DNA of 56,055 nucleotides from Candidatus Phocaeicola excrementigallinarum (GCA_019120125.1 DWVR01000029.1:1-56055); one strand, 5' to 3'; counted from the stretch's first letter, positions 45,585 to 55,870 are shown. A program made the numbers and translations. Notes: generated by a model from the sequence alone, not told the origin.

Positions 45585-47717
45585 TCAATGCTTAAGAGTC
45601 AATATAATGGTTTGTCCTTTATGTAAGTAGGAGCCGGGGGGGATGCTTTGTTGCGTCACTTTTCCCATTCCGGAAAGTCTGACGTGAAGCCCTTGACTTT
45701 CCAGCAGGAATACGGCGTCTTTCGCGCCCATACCTTTCACGTTCGGGACAAGCCGTTCGTTGCTGTTTGTCTTCTTCAGGTCCGCATAGTTGGCCGTACG
45801 GGTCACTCTTCCCCAGACAGGATTGTGTCCGGCCGGTATTGAGGTACTGTTGCTATGGATGTCAAGCGTGTTCAATACCATTGCGGCTTCCCGGATATCC
45901 CCGTTTTTTACATCGGGTATCATGATGGCGGTAGAGTCTTTTGCCTGAGCAAGGTCTTTATACAGATGCTTGGCATAAATGCGTTCTGCGATACGGCTGA
46001 ACACACTTCCTGCCTGCACACCTCCCGAAGGGTATCCGCTTGGGTCTTCAATTGAGACAATGCAGCTGTATTGGGGCTTTTCTGATGGGAAATACCCGCA
46101 GAAGCTGACCAGGTATTTTGTCTTCCCACTTTTGTATCCTTGCTTCCCTTGTGAAATCTGAGCTGTACCGGTCTTGCCTGACACATGAAACTGCTTGCTC
46201 CCGGCCTGTTTGGCCAGTCCGTCGGAAACCACTTTTTGCAGCATGTATTGGATTTGTTGCAGGGTCGTGTCAGAGCAGATTTTCGGATTGACCGTCTCGG
46301 TCGGGAACTCTTTCAGAATGTCTCCGTTCTTGGCGATCGCTTTCACGAACTTCGGCTTTACCATCACTCCGTTGTTTGCGATGGCATTGTAGAAATTCAG
46401 CAAATAGATGGGTGGGAACATGGTCTCGTAGCCGATGCTCATCCATGGCAAGGTTGTTTTGGCGAAATAGCTGCGCTCCTTAGGACCCAGGATGCGCGGA
46501 CTTGCTTCGCCGGCAAAGCCCAGATGGAGCGGTGTGTCGATGCTCATTCTGCGGAGTCCGTCAATGAATTTTTGAGGGTTGCTGCCATAGAACTTGTCGA
46601 TGATGGTCGACACTCCCACGTTTGAAGAGTATCCCAGTATTTGGGTTACGCTGATTTTTCCATATCCTCCATGATGCCAGTTCCAGTCTTTCATATTGCT
46701 TCCATGCATGTTTACAATGCCGTTTCCTGTGTCCACCACGTAATCCGGAGTGATGTATCCGTCTTCAAGGGCCACCATGATTGAAGCCGTCTTGAAAGTG
46801 GAGCCTGGTTCCATCAGATTGCTGACCGCGTTGTTCCGCATCTCATAATAGTTTCCGTCACCTGCGCGGGTCATGTTGACGTTTGCCTTCACTTCTCCGG
46901 ATGCCACTTCCATCACGATGGCGACTCCGGACTGTGCGTTCAGGTTTTTCAGTTGGTCTACCAGGGCCTTTTCCGCGATGTCCTGCATGTCCACATCAAT
47001 GGTCGTGATGATGTCACATCCGTCTACAGGTGGGATGTCCACGATGTCGAGGTATTTGTTCATGACCTTCTGCCTGTGTGTGATTCCGTTCTTCCCTTTC
47101 AATATAGAGTCGTATGTAAGCTCGATCCCGTTTTTCGCGCCAAGCGACATGTCTGGATACATGTCTCCCAAAGTGCGGGCGGCCAGCGAGCCGAAGGGCT
47201 TTTTGCGCTGGTTGTAGGCCAGTTCATGAAATCCTCCCTTGAATTTGTTCAGATTGAATACCGGAAGTTTTTTCACTTCTTTATATTCGATGTATGATAT
47301 TCTTTTCGGATAAAGCTGATAGTTCCGGCTTTTCTTTTTTCTTCCGTTCAGGATATGTCTGCGGAACTCCCTCGCGCTTTTATCTGGGAATATCTGATGA
47401 AGACCTTCGCATATTTCTGTCAGATGGTTCATGAGTGTCGTGTCGTTATTGGCGTTCTTTACGGCTACGAAGTCCATGAATATCTTATATTCCGGCAGAC
47501 TGCTTGCCATCAGTTTCCCGTCTGATGATATGATATTTCCACGGGTTGCCGGGATGGTTACATTCTCTCTCACGAAACGGTCGGCCACATCTTTCCAGTA
47601 CTGCCGCTCGGCGAACATGATCACGGCCGCCTTGCCGATGACCGCGATGATGAGTAACGTCACGACCAGCAGTATGAAGGTATAACGTCGTATGATATAT
47701 TTCTGTCCGGGTATCAT
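45585..47717 (-). CDS. ftsI: Division-specific penicillin-binding protein (class B, PASTA tail)
   Basis: This transpeptidase crosslinks septal peptidoglycan. One N-terminal membrane span ([24 protein letters not shown]) precedes the dimerisation domain and the transpeptidase domain, whose active site is [12 protein letters not shown] (Ser-x-x-Lys), then YSSNVG (Ser-x-Asn) and SGKTGTAQ (Lys-Thr-Gly). A C-terminal PASTA domain ([20 protein letters not shown]) ends the 710 residues. Its ATG overlaps the ftsL-like stop by 4 bases. Cluster position identifies it as the FtsI partner of FtsW. Confidence 0.94.
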   Translation of the reverse strand: MIPGQKYIIRRYTFILLVVTLLIIAVIGKAAVIMFAERQYWKDVADRFVRENVTIPATRGNIISSDGKLMASSLPEYKIFMDFVAVKNANNDTTLMNHLTEICEGLHQIFPDKSAREFRRHILNGRKKKSRNYQLYPKRISYIEYKEVKKLPVFNLNKFKGGFHELAYNQRKKPFGSLAARTLGDMYPDMSLGAKNGIELTYDSILKGKNGITHRQKVMNKYLDIVDIPPVDGCDIITTIDVDMQDIAEKALVDQLKNLNAQSGVAIVMEVASGEVKANVNMTRAGDGNYYEMRNNAVSNLMEPGSTFKTASIMVALEDGYITPDYVVDTGNGIVNMHGSNMKDWNWHHGGYGKISVTQILGYSSNVGVSTIIDKFYGSNPQKFIDGLRRMSIDTPLHLGFAGEASPRILGPKERSYFAKTTLPWMSIGYETMFPPIYLLNFYNAIANNGVMVKPKFVKAIAKNGDILKEFPTETVNPKICSDTTLQQIQYMLQKVVSDGLAKQAGSKQFHVSGKTGTAQISQGKQGYKSGKTKYLVSFCGYFPSEKPQYSCIVSIEDPSGYPSGGVQAGSVFSRIAERIYAKHLYKDLAQAKDSTAIMIPDVKNGDIREAAMVLNTLDIHSNSTSIPAGHNPVWGRVTRTANYADLKKTNSNERLVPNVKGMGAKDAVFLLESQGLHVRLSGMGKVTQQSIPPGSYLHKGQTIILTLKH

Positions 47718-48067
47718 TTGTCTGTGTCATTTATTAAAAACGGAGGGGTTGCCGCTGTTTCCAGTGGAGTGCCTTCTGCTGAGATATATTCTTCTATGCG
47801 TGACTGTCTGCTTCTTTCTGTCAGTTCGGACGAGATGGTCAGCGCGTCATATTTGATGTCGACCAGCTCTTTCTTCAGCCGGTCAATCTCGATCATTTCC
47901 TGCTGGCTTGAATAGCGGTTGTCGATGTAGAGGATGACGAAAAGCATGATCAGGATGACCATGTTTGCCTGTTGCCGCATGATGTGTACCAGCACCTCAC
48001 CTCCCAGTATGTATTTCCATGTAAGTCTGGATGTTTCCTTATCCTGTGCTTTCTCTTGTGGTTCCAT
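47714..48067 (-). CDS. ftsL: FtsL-like cell division protein
   Basis: This is a 117-residue bitopic protein. A charged cytosolic N-terminus is followed by one membrane span near residues 35-49 (ANMVILIMLFVILYI), and then a periplasmic heptad-rich segment (MIEIDRLKKELVDIKYDAL), as in FtsL. Primary sequence is poorly conserved in this family, so the call rests on topology and on position between rsmH and ftsI. It starts 2 bases after rsmH and overlaps ftsI by 4. Confidence 0.85.
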   Translation of the reverse strand: MEPQEKAQDKETSRLTWKYILGGEVLVHIMRQQANMVILIMLFVILYIDNRYSSQQEMIEIDRLKKELVDIKYDALTISSELTERSRQSRIEEYISAEGTPLETAATPPFLINDTDK

Positions 48068-48069
48068 GA

Positions 48070-48984
48070 TTATATTTTTTCTGCGATTCTGAGTTTTGCG
48101 CTTCTTGAACGCGGATTTCTGGCCATCTCTTCTTCCGAGGGTACGATGACTTTTGTGTTGACGGGCTTGAGAGGGGACTTTCTGTTGCCGAACAGATCCT
48201 CTTCCGTTTTACCTTCCGTATTGCCGGTCCTCATGATGTTTTTCACCATCCGGTCCTCCAACGAATGGTATGTGATGACTGCCAGGCGTCCGCCGGGTTT
48301 CAATGCGTCTGTCGCCGCATACAGCATATCCTTGAGGGCTTCCATCTCCTGGTTTACTTCAATGCGCAGAGCCTGAAATACCTTGGCGAGCTCTTTCTTC
48401 TCGCGTTCCCGTCCGAAGTACGGTTTGACGATTTCCAGAAAATCATTGATGGTTTCAATTGTTTTCCTTGTCCTTTCTTTTGCGAGGGCCGAGGCCAGTT
48501 TTCTGCTGTTCTTCAGCTCTCCATAAAGGTAAAATATGTTTGCCAGCCGTTCTTCATCGTATGTGTTTACTATTTCTGCCGCAGTTATTCCCGCGCGCTT
48601 GTTCATTCTCATGTCCAGTTTTCCGTCGAACCGGAAAGAGAATCCTCTTTCCGAATCATCGAAATGATGTGATGACACACCCAAGTCTGCCAATATCGCG
48701 TCCACTTCCGTTATACCATAGTAGCGTAGAAAATTATGGAGGTATCGGAAATTGCTTCTGACGAAAGTAAACCGAGGATCGTCTATAATATTCTTTTCAG
48801 CATCAGCATCCTGGTCAAAACTGAACAATCGGCTTCCTTCGCCCATGTTCCGTAAGATTTCCTTGGAGTGTCCTCCTCCGCCGAATGTTACGTCCACGTA
48901 GACACCATTCGGATGCAGGCACATTCCTTGTATGCTTTCATGGAGCAGGACAGGTATATGATAAGTCAGTTCTAGTCCGTTCAT
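48070..48984 (-). CDS. rsmH: 16S rRNA C1402 N4-methyltransferase RsmH
   Basis: This enzyme methylates N4 of cytidine 1402 in 16S rRNA and is conventionally the gate gene of the division/cell-wall cluster. Motifs: HIPVLLHESIQGM, the SAM loop VDVTFGGGGHSKEIL, ILADLGVSSHHFDDSERGFSFR and ITYHSLEDRMVKN. The 304-residue length is normal. It is the first gene of the leftward cluster here; no mraZ lies upstream, where glsA instead diverges. Confidence 0.95.
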   Translation of the reverse strand: MNGLELTYHIPVLLHESIQGMCLHPNGVYVDVTFGGGGHSKEILRNMGEGSRLFSFDQDADAEKNIIDDPRFTFVRSNFRYLHNFLRYYGITEVDAILADLGVSSHHFDDSERGFSFRFDGKLDMRMNKRAGITAAEIVNTYDEERLANIFYLYGELKNSRKLASALAKERTRKTIETINDFLEIVKPYFGREREKKELAKVFQALRIEVNQEMEALKDMLYAATDALKPGGRLAVITYHSLEDRMVKNIMRTGNTEGKTEEDLFGNRKSPLKPVNTKVIVPSEEEMARNPRSRSAKLRIAEKI

Positions 48985-49241
48985 TTTGTGGGCTGATTTT
49001 TATGTTTCACCTTATTATATAAATCGAGCTGTAAAATTAGATATTTCTGTAGAATCGTGCGCTATGTTTTGCAAAGAAAATTCATGGAAGTTATCAACAG
49101 GCCGTTCATTTCTTCTTATTGTGCCTGTCATCTGTAAGGAAAATGTCTTACAAACGGAAGAAGTTGGAGGGAAATCCGCTTTTTTTACACTTTTGGCCTG
49201 CATTTCTTGTCATAAATTGAATGATTTTTCAAAAGATGAGT

Positions 49242-49249
49242 TACATTTG
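49242..49249 (+). promoter_or_regulatory. -7 element of glsA
   Basis: TACATTTG matches TAnnTTTG and lies 18 bases before the glsA ATG. A weak TTGA is found about 21 bases upstream. The rest of the 283-base rsmH-glsA gap shows no gene; the rsmH promoter could not be placed. Confidence 0.5.
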
Positions 49250-49267
49250 CAGAGTAAAAAGAGAAAA

Positions 49268-50086
49268 ATGGCGGAAAAATCAATGTTTTTGATTGATATT
49301 GATAAGGTGGTAAAGGATAAGGCCGGAAAGAAAGCCAACCGGATACCGCAGTTTGTCATATCGTATTTGAAACGTATCGTTCATCAGGATGAGATCAACG
49401 CCTTCTTGAAGAGTGTATCCGATAAGACGGGGGTCGGTTTTCTGGAGGCGTGTGTGGACTATCTGGATATCAGGCTGGAAGTGGAAGGTATGGAGAACCT
49501 GCCTTCTGAAGGTCTGTGTACATTTGTCTCGAATCATCCGTTGGGGGGACAGGATGGCATTGCTTTGGGGTATATTCTTGGAAAACATTATGGCGGGCGG
49601 ATCAAATATCTGGTAAACGACTTGCTGATGAATCTGCATGGCCTGGCGCCGCTCTGCATTCCGATCAACAAGACGGGTTCGCAGTCACGCGATTTTCCAC
49701 AGATGGTGGAAGCCGGGTTCCGTTCGGACAACCATATCATCATGTTTCCGGCAGGAATCTGCTCGCGCAGGCAGCATGGAGTCATCAAGGACTTGCCGTG
49801 GAAGAAGACATTCGTTACGAAGAGTGTGGAGACGTGCCGGGATGTGGTGCCTATTCATTTTGAGGGGAGAAACTCGGATTTCTTCTACAATCTGGCGAAT
49901 GTCTGCAAGTTTCTGGGCATAAAGTTCAACATAGCCATGCTTTATCTTGCGGACGAGATGTATAAGAACCGCCATAAGACCTTTCGCGTGACGATCGGGA
50001 AGCCTATCCCATGGCAGACCTTCAACAAGTCGAAATCGCCTGCCGAGTGGGCCGATTATGTGCGCGAGGTGGTTTATAAATTATAG
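49268..50086 (+). CDS. glsA: GlsA-type lyso-glycine-lipid O-acyltransferase (PlsC family)
   Basis: This enzyme should add the second acyl chain (O-acylation) in glycine-lipid synthesis, as shown for GlsA of B. thetaiotaomicron. The 272-residue protein has the acyltransferase motif FVSNHPLGGQDGIALG (His...Asp). IIMFPAGICSRRQHG follows, a glycerolipid-acyltransferase-like block. The open frame extends left to 48986, but ATG at 49268 (MAEKSMFLIDIDKVV) fits the family and lies just after a -7 element. The GNAT gene follows 25 bases later. Confidence 0.85.
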   Translation: MAEKSMFLIDIDKVVKDKAGKKANRIPQFVISYLKRIVHQDEINAFLKSVSDKTGVGFLEACVDYLDIRLEVEGMENLPSEGLCTFVSNHPLGGQDGIALGYILGKHYGGRIKYLVNDLLMNLHGLAPLCIPINKTGSQSRDFPQMVEAGFRSDNHIIMFPAGICSRRQHGVIKDLPWKKTFVTKSVETCRDVVPIHFEGRNSDFFYNLANVCKFLGIKFNIAMLYLADEMYKNRHKTFRVTIGKPIPWQTFNKSKSPAEWADYVREVVYKL

Positions 50087-50111
50087 TAAAGTACGACATT
50101 TGATAGATTAT

Positions 50112-51104
50112 ATGGAAGAGATTATTGCGCCGATTGACAAGGGGCTTTTGAAATCGGAACTTACCGAGGACAAGCGGTTAAGGTCTACGAACAAGAGTAA
50201 CAATGAGATTTATATTGTTACGTGGAAAGATGCGCCGAATGTGTTGAAAGAGATAGGGCGTTTGCGTGAGATCGCGTTTCGTGCGGCCGGAGGGGGAACC
50301 GGAAAATCATTGGATCTTGACGAGTATGACCTGATGGAGCATCCTTACCATCAGTTGATCGTGTGGAATCCGGAATCTGAGGAGATTCTGGGGGGATACC
50401 GTTATTTCTTGGGTGATGAGGTGGAGTTTGACGAGAAGGGGGATCCTATATTGGCCACTGCCCATATGTTCAAGTTCTCGGACAAGTTCCTGAAAGAATA
50501 TCTGCCGGCGACAATCGAGCTGGGACGCTCGTTCGTGACGCTGGAGTATCAGTCCACTCGTGCCGGTTCAAAAGGTCTGTTTGCCCTGGACAATCTGTGG
50601 GACGGCCTGGGCGCGCTTACCGTAGTGATGCCTCAGGTGAAATACTTGTTTGGAAAGATGACCATGTATCCGAGCTATAACCGTTTCGGACGTGACATGA
50701 TCCTGTATTTCCTGAGAAAGCATTTCGATGACAAGGATAGACTGATCATTCCTGAAAAACCATTGAAGTTAGAGACGGATCCGGCGGTTCTTGAGAAGCT
50801 TTTCTGTCATGATACTTTTAAGGAGGATTATAAGGTTCTCAATGCGGAAATCCGTAAGTTGGGTTACAACATTCCTCCGTTGGTGAATGCTTATATGGGT
50901 CTGTCGCCTACAATGCGTATGTTCGGTACGGCCATCAATTATGGTTTTGGAGATGTGGAGGAGACTGGTATCCTGATTGCGGTGGATGAGATTCTGGAGG
51001 AGAAGCGGAAACGTCATATCGAATCTTATATCAAGGAGCATCCGGAAGCGTTGAACATCACTTCTTCCGTCAATCCGGTTGTGGGCAGGATAAAAAAGAA
51101 CTGA
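50112..51104 (+). CDS. glsB: GlsB-type glycine N-acyltransferase (GNAT family)
   Basis: This enzyme should N-acylate glycine with a 3-hydroxy fatty acyl chain, the first step to glycine lipids, by homology with GlsB/OlsB. The start at 50112 (MEEIIAPIDKGLL) gives 330 residues. The OlsB-like core is visible in LREIAFRAAGGGTGKSLDLDEYD, EILGGYRYFLGDEV and TIELGRSFVTLEYQ. An upstream in-frame ATG at 50058 lies inside glsA and is unlikely. It forms a two-gene operon with glsA and ends at a strong terminator. Confidence 0.86.
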   Translation: MEEIIAPIDKGLLKSELTEDKRLRSTNKSNNEIYIVTWKDAPNVLKEIGRLREIAFRAAGGGTGKSLDLDEYDLMEHPYHQLIVWNPESEEILGGYRYFLGDEVEFDEKGDPILATAHMFKFSDKFLKEYLPATIELGRSFVTLEYQSTRAGSKGLFALDNLWDGLGALTVVMPQVKYLFGKMTMYPSYNRFGRDMILYFLRKHFDDKDRLIIPEKPLKLETDPAVLEKLFCHDTFKEDYKVLNAEIRKLGYNIPPLVNAYMGLSPTMRMFGTAINYGFGDVEETGILIAVDEILEEKRKRHIESYIKEHPEALNITSSVNPVVGRIKKN

Positions 51105-51107
51105 TGA

Positions 51108-51176
51108 AAAGGAAGGAGGCTGTATTCAAAATGAAATTGGTTCTCATTTGAATACAGCCTCCTTCCGGTCTTTTTC
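51108..51176. terminator. Bidirectional terminator between glsB and a small acidic-protein gene
   Basis: Two perfect 20-base arms lie at 51111-51130 and 51147-51166 around a 16-base loop, with TTTTT on the right and AAAA on the left. It serves the convergent glsB and dnaE-trxA units. Confidence 0.95.
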
Positions 51177-51181
51177 CAAAG

Positions 51182-51517
51182 TCATTCAACTTCTCCAAGC
51201 TGGTTTCCGTATTCCATCTCTCCCTGTACCACAAAATAGACAGCTTCCGGATCAAATGGACCCATACCGTCTTTCGTGGATTCTTTCATGATGTAGTCTA
51301 CAATCGCATCCTGGTCGATATTGATATAGCCCTCTTCATCGGGTTGCGCGTCCAGACATCCGCTGGTCGTGTAGTAGTCAACGATTACATCCAGAATGTA
51401 ATATAGGTCATCGTCTGAGAAAGTGTCTTTCATCTCTTGAGGCAGATAGTTCTTTATGAACTCGATGGTCTTCTCATCGTCCTCATCTTCCAACAAAAAA
51501 TCGTCGTCCATTCCCAT
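51182..51517 (-). CDS. Conserved acidic protein of unknown function
   Basis: I do not recognise a named family. The 111-residue product is very acidic (MGMDDDFLLEDEDDEKTIEF) and helical, has no membrane segment, and contains a repeat-free DDDLYYILDVIVDYYTTSG block. It follows trxA by 34 bases and ends at the terminator shared with glsB, so it is the last gene of the dnaE-trxA unit. Confidence 0.75.
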   Translation of the reverse strand: MGMDDDFLLEDEDDEKTIEFIKNYLPQEMKDTFSDDDLYYILDVIVDYYTTSGCLDAQPDEEGYINIDQDAIVDYIMKESTKDGMGPFDPEAVYFVVQGEMEYGNQLGEVE

Positions 51518-51551
51518 AGCGTTATTGTTTTTTGGTTGATAATGTTCTTTG

Positions 51552-51866
51552 TCAAAGCAGGGCTTCTATCTTTGCCTGCAGAGCCGATTTGGTGGTGGCG
51601 CCTACCTGTTTGTCGACAACTTCTCCGTTCTTGAGGAACAATACGGTCGGGATGTTTCTCACTCCGAAGCGTGCGGGAAGGTCGCTATTCTCGTCTACAT
51701 CGCATTTTCCTACATTCACCTTGTCCTTATAGGTCTCGGCCAGTTCTTCGATGTAAGGAGCGATTTGCCGGCACGGACCGCACCAGGTAGCCCAGAAATC
51801 AAGTACAACGGGTTTTCCTTCAGCTACAATAGCCTCAAAATTGTCATCTTTAATGTTCAATGCCAT
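51552..51866 (-). CDS. trxA: Cytosolic thioredoxin
   Basis: This is a 104-residue protein-disulfide reductant with the active site [13 protein letters not shown] and the cis-proline loop VRNIPTVLF. There is no signal peptide. It starts 41 bases after the dnaE stop. A -7 match (TATATTTG, 51905-51898 on the minus strand) lies in that gap, so it may also be transcribed alone. Confidence 0.96.
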   Translation of the reverse strand: MALNIKDDNFEAIVAEGKPVVLDFWATWCGPCRQIAPYIEELAETYKDKVNVGKCDVDENSDLPARFGVRNIPTVLFLKNGEVVDKQVGATTKSALQAKIEALL

Positions 51867-51897
51867 AATCGTATGTTTTTAAAAAAGATTTTCTGCA

Positions 51898-51905
51898 CAA
51901 ATATA
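51898..51905 (-). promoter_or_regulatory. -7 element upstream of trxA
   Basis: The minus strand reads TATATTTG, matching TAnnTTTG, about 31 bases before the trxA ATG. No TTTG is seen at -33, which falls in the end of dnaE. Confidence 0.4.
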
Positions 51906-51907
51906 TA

Positions 51908-54900
51908 CTAATTTATTTTATACTCCAACATCGGCTGGTTTTTTAAATAGCTTATCAGTTCCTTTTTTACGGCCACTTTTACCGAACGGGAACTGAGGTT
52001 GACGCGCATCTGTCCCTCGTCGTCCCGGATAAGGAAGCAAAGCTCGGCGTTGCCCGGATTCGCTTTAACCAATGAGGAGATTTCCATGATCAGCTGGTCA
52101 TCAATGACGGACAGGGGAACGCTTACCGTAATCTTCTCGATGACACGTTCCTTCACGTCCGACAACAGTTCGATGGTGTTGATCTTCACTTCCCATTCTT
52201 CCTGCCGCCATTGCTTGGGCTGGCATTTCCCGTGCATGTATAGAAACATTCCTTCCGCGAAATAGTTTTTCTTTTCCACCCATTCGTTGCCGAAAAAGGC
52301 AAACTCGGCTGAGCCGGAATAGTCTTCCATCTTCGCAATGCCGTATGGCTTTCCGGTCTTGGTATATCCTTCACGCACACCAGTGACGATGCCTCCCAGA
52401 ATCAGGTCTCTGTTGTGCAGGGGGGTAAGGTCCGCAAGCTGGGTCATGTGGGCGTTGCATACATTCTCAAGGATCACCGCGAATTCGTCCAACGGGTGTG
52501 CCGACAGGTAGATGCCCACCAGTTCACGCTCCTTGTTCAACCGTTCCAGATCGCTCCAGACCGGAGCGTGGAGTATCTCCGGAGTGGCGACTTCGATTTC
52601 CATCGTGTCTCCGAACAGCGAGTTGGTGGCCGCCATTTTGTCGGCCTGGAATTTGGCTCCGTAGCGCACCAGTGTTTCCACGAATGTCTCTTCCTTGGCG
52701 TTTTTCTGGAAGAAGTCCTCGCGCTTTATTTCAGGGAAGCTGTCGAAACTTCCTGCCAGTGCCAGATTTTCGATGTTTTTCCGGTTGCATGCGGAAAGGT
52801 TTACCCTCTGCACAAAGTCGAAAATCCCTTTGAACGGTCCGTTCTTTTTCCGCTCGTTCAGAATGCTTTGTACGGCCGACTCGCCCACGCCCTTGATGGC
52901 TCCCAGTCCGAAGCGGATATTGCCTTGGTCGTTGACAGAGAACTTCAGGTTACTTTCGTTCACGTCGGGACCGAGTACCTTGATGCCGGTGGCTTTGCAT
53001 TCGTCCATCAGCTTGGTGATTTCAGTGATGTTTGAGATGTTCCGGCTCATCGTGGCGGCCATGTATTCCGACGGATAGTTCGCTTTCAGGTAAGCGGTCT
53101 GATAGGCAACCCACGAATAGCAGGTGGCATGTGACTTGTTGAATGCGTAGGAGGCGAATTTCTCCCAGTCGGCCCATATCTTTTCCAGGACCTGCGGGTC
53201 GTGTCCGTTCTTTTTCCCGCCCTCGATGAACTTCGGCTTCATGTGGTCCAGTTTGTCACGCAGCTTCTTGCCCATTGCCTTACGCAAGGCATCCGATTCG
53301 CCTCGGGTAAAGTCGGCCAACAGACGGGAAAGGAGCATCACCTGTTCCTGATAGACCGTGATTCCGTAGGTGTCTTTCAGATATTTCTCCATGATGGGAA
53401 TATCATATTCGATAGGCTTCCGTCCGTGTTTGCGGTCGATGAAGTCGGGAATGTAGTCCATCGGTCCCGGGCGGTACAAGGCGTTCATGGCGATCAGATC
53501 CTCGAAAGTTGTGGGCTGGAGTTCGCGCAGATACTTCTGCATGCCGGCCGACTCGAACTGGAACGTGCCGATGGTCCGTCCCTCACTGTACAGCTTGTAT
53601 GTGGCAGGATCGTCGATAGGTATCTCGTCGATGTCCAGCTCGATTCCCTTGCTCTGTCGGATATTTTCGATGGCCTCCTTGATGATGGAGAGGGTCTTCA
53701 GTCCCAGAAAGTCCATCTTGATGAGGCCGGTATCTTCGATTACGGAACCTTCGTATTGGGTGACAAGCATCTTCTCGCCGGTCTCCTTGTCGTCGGCGGT
53801 GCTTACCGGCACCCAGTCGGTGATGTCGTCACGGCAGATGATGGTGCCGCAGGCATGCACACCCGTGTTGCGCACGTTTCCTTCGAGCATTTTGGCATAT
53901 TTGATGGTATCGCGCAGTACAGGATCGGACGACATTTCCGCCTCCTGCAGTTCGGGTACGTAGGCGATGGCATTCGTCAGGTTCAGTTTCTTGTCGGGTA
54001 TCTTGTCCGGGACGAGTTTGCACAGGCGGTCCGACTCGGAGAGGGGGAGCTTCTGCACGCGCGCCACATCCTTGATGGCAAGCTTGGTGGCCATCGTGCC
54101 GTAGGTGATGATGTGCGCTACTTTTTCCTGTCCGTATTTTTCCGTCACCCAGTTCAGCACCCTTCCCCGTCCGTCATCGTCGAAGTCCACGTCGATATCA
54201 GGCAGGGAGATACGGTCGGGGTTCAGGAAACGCTCGAACAGCAGGTCATATTTGATGGGGTCAATCTGCGTGATTCCCAGGCAGTAGGCCACGGCCGATC
54301 CTGCGGCTGAACCACGTCCCGGACCTACCGATACGTCGAGTTGGTTGCGGGCGGCGTTGATGAAGTCCTGTACGATAAGGAAGTAGCCGGGGAAACCCAT
54401 GGTCTTCATGATATACAGCTCGAATTTCAGCCGCTCCTTGATTTCCTCGTTCATGTCCGCACCATAGCGGCGTATGGCACCGTCGTAGGCCAGCTTGGCC
54501 AGATAGTCAGCTTCCAGCTTGATACGGTAGAGCTTGTCGTAGCCTCCCAGACGCTCTATCTTGGCTTTGGCGGATGCTTCGTCCATGACCACATTCCCGT
54601 TTTCGTCCTGTGTGAACTCGTCAAACAGGTCTTTCTCCGTATATTTTTTCCGGTATTCTTCTTCTGTGCCGAACTCCTCGGGGATGGAGAAGGTAGGCAT
54701 GATGGGCGCATGGTCGATGGAATAGAATTCCACCTTGTCGCACACCTCTATCGTGTTGGCCAACGCTTCGGGCACATCGGAAAAGATTTCGTTCATTTCC
54801 TCGCGGGTCTTCATCCATTCCTGCTTGGTGTAGAGCATACGGTTCGGGTCGTCAAGGTCCTTGCCGGTACTCAGGCAGATCAGCCGGTCGTGGGCTTCGG

Positions 54901-55705
54901 CGTTTTCCTCGTCCACAAAATGCACGTCGTTGGTGCACACCAGTTTGATTCCGTATTTCTTGGAATATTCAATCAGCTTCTCGTTGACTGTCTGCTGCAG
55001 GTGATAAGTTTCATGGTTGGCCCTTGGGACGGTGGCCTTGTGGCGTTGGAGTTCCAGATAATAGTCGTCACCGAACAGGTTCTTGTACCATCTGACAGCT
55101 TCTTCCGCTTCCTCGAACTGGCCTGCCGTAATCCGCTTGGGCACTTCCCCTCCCAGACAGGCGGAGCAGACAATCAGTCCCTCGTGGTATTTCTCCAGTT
55201 CCGTGCGGTCGGTACGCGGACGCATGTAGAATCCTTTGGTCCATGCTTTCGATACCAGCTTGATGAGGTTGTGGTAGCCTTTCAGGTTTTTGGCGAGCAC
55301 CACCAGATGGTATCCGCTCTGGTCCTGTTTCCCGTCGCGGTCCTCCATGCTCCGTCTGGCCACATACATCTCGCAGCCGAAGATAGGCTTGAACAGCTTC
55401 TTTTTCGCCGCTTCCAGCTGTTCCTTGCAGGCCGCGATTTCAGCTTGTGGGTCATCTGCCGTTTCCTTTCCGCTTTCTAGTGCGGCAATCCGTTTTTTCA
55501 AGTCCTTGATTTCTCCGTTGGTCCCTCCGTTCTTCTTGTTGACATAGTTGAAGAACTCCTTGATGCCGAACATGTCTCCATGGTCGGTCACGGCGATTCC
55601 CCTCATTCTGTTGGCGATGGCCTTGTCGACCAGTCTGGGGATGGAGGCCTGTCCGTCGAGGATAGAATATTGCGTATGAACGTGCAAATGAACAAAATCT
55701 TGCAT
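51908..55705 (-). CDS. dnaE: DNA polymerase III alpha subunit
   Basis: This is the replicative polymerase catalytic subunit. The N-terminal PHP domain (FVHLHVHTQYSILDGQAS, VTDHGDMFGIKEFF) carries a coiled-coil insertion of about 60 residues (EIKDLKKRIAALESGKETAD...) before its next conserved block. Polymerase motifs follow: VGPGRGSAAGSAVAYCLGIT, LPDIDVDFDDDGRGRVLNWV and GVHACG. NKSHATCYSWVAYQTAYLK and an OB-fold region come next. The 1265-residue length is normal for DnaE1 of this group. A perfect promoter precedes it; trxA and a small acidic gene follow. Confidence 0.97.
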   Translation of the reverse strand: MQDFVHLHVHTQYSILDGQASIPRLVDKAIANRMRGIAVTDHGDMFGIKEFFNYVNKKNGGTNGEIKDLKKRIAALESGKETADDPQAEIAACKEQLEAAKKKLFKPIFGCEMYVARRSMEDRDGKQDQSGYHLVVLAKNLKGYHNLIKLVSKAWTKGFYMRPRTDRTELEKYHEGLIVCSACLGGEVPKRITAGQFEEAEEAVRWYKNLFGDDYYLELQRHKATVPRANHETYHLQQTVNEKLIEYSKKYGIKLVCTNDVHFVDEENAEAHDRLICLSTGKDLDDPNRMLYTKQEWMKTREEMNEIFSDVPEALANTIEVCDKVEFYSIDHAPIMPTFSIPEEFGTEEEYRKKYTEKDLFDEFTQDENGNVVMDEASAKAKIERLGGYDKLYRIKLEADYLAKLAYDGAIRRYGADMNEEIKERLKFELYIMKTMGFPGYFLIVQDFINAARNQLDVSVGPGRGSAAGSAVAYCLGITQIDPIKYDLLFERFLNPDRISLPDIDVDFDDDGRGRVLNWVTEKYGQEKVAHIITYGTMATKLAIKDVARVQKLPLSESDRLCKLVPDKIPDKKLNLTNAIAYVPELQEAEMSSDPVLRDTIKYAKMLEGNVRNTGVHACGTIICRDDITDWVPVSTADDKETGEKMLVTQYEGSVIEDTGLIKMDFLGLKTLSIIKEAIENIRQSKGIELDIDEIPIDDPATYKLYSEGRTIGTFQFESAGMQKYLRELQPTTFEDLIAMNALYRPGPMDYIPDFIDRKHGRKPIEYDIPIMEKYLKDTYGITVYQEQVMLLSRLLADFTRGESDALRKAMGKKLRDKLDHMKPKFIEGGKKNGHDPQVLEKIWADWEKFASYAFNKSHATCYSWVAYQTAYLKANYPSEYMAATMSRNISNITEITKLMDECKATGIKVLGPDVNESNLKFSVNDQGNIRFGLGAIKGVGESAVQSILNERKKNGPFKGIFDFVQRVNLSACNRKNIENLALAGSFDSFPEIKREDFFQKNAKEETFVETLVRYGAKFQADKMAATNSLFGDTMEIEVATPEILHAPVWSDLERLNKERELVGIYLSAHPLDEFAVILENVCNAHMTQLADLTPLHNRDLILGGIVTGVREGYTKTGKPYGIAKMEDYSGSAEFAFFGNEWVEKKNYFAEGMFLYMHGKCQPKQWRQEEWEVKINTIELLSDVKERVIEKITVSVPLSVIDDQLIMEISSLVKANPGNAELCFLIRDDEGQMRVNLSSRSVKVAVKKELISYLKNQPMLEYKIN

Positions 55706-55733
55706 GGCTTGTGATAGGTTTGTAAAACGAGTC

Positions 55734-55765
55734 CAAAGATACCTATCTTTTTCGGGAACGGCAAA
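55734..55765 (-). promoter_or_regulatory. Promoter of dnaE
   Basis: On the minus strand TTTG (55765-55762), a 20-base spacer and TATCTTTG (55741-55734) match the Bacteroides consensus. The start is expected about 24 bases before the dnaE ATG. Confidence 0.85.
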
Positions 55766-55870
55766 TTTTCGGTAGGGGACAATTTTAGAAGTGATGTAGG
55801 CCTGCGAAAGAGCGGATGTAGTCCCTTTCTGTTTCTATTACCTTGCTTTCATTGGACGGCAGGGGAGGAT

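Noticed and set aside
53201-54310. Plus-strand open frame of 369 codons opposite dnaE
   Set aside because: It is the antisense shadow of conserved DnaE polymerase motifs and resembles no protein family. Similar long shadows oppose ftsA (35432-36121) and malQ (27887-28816).
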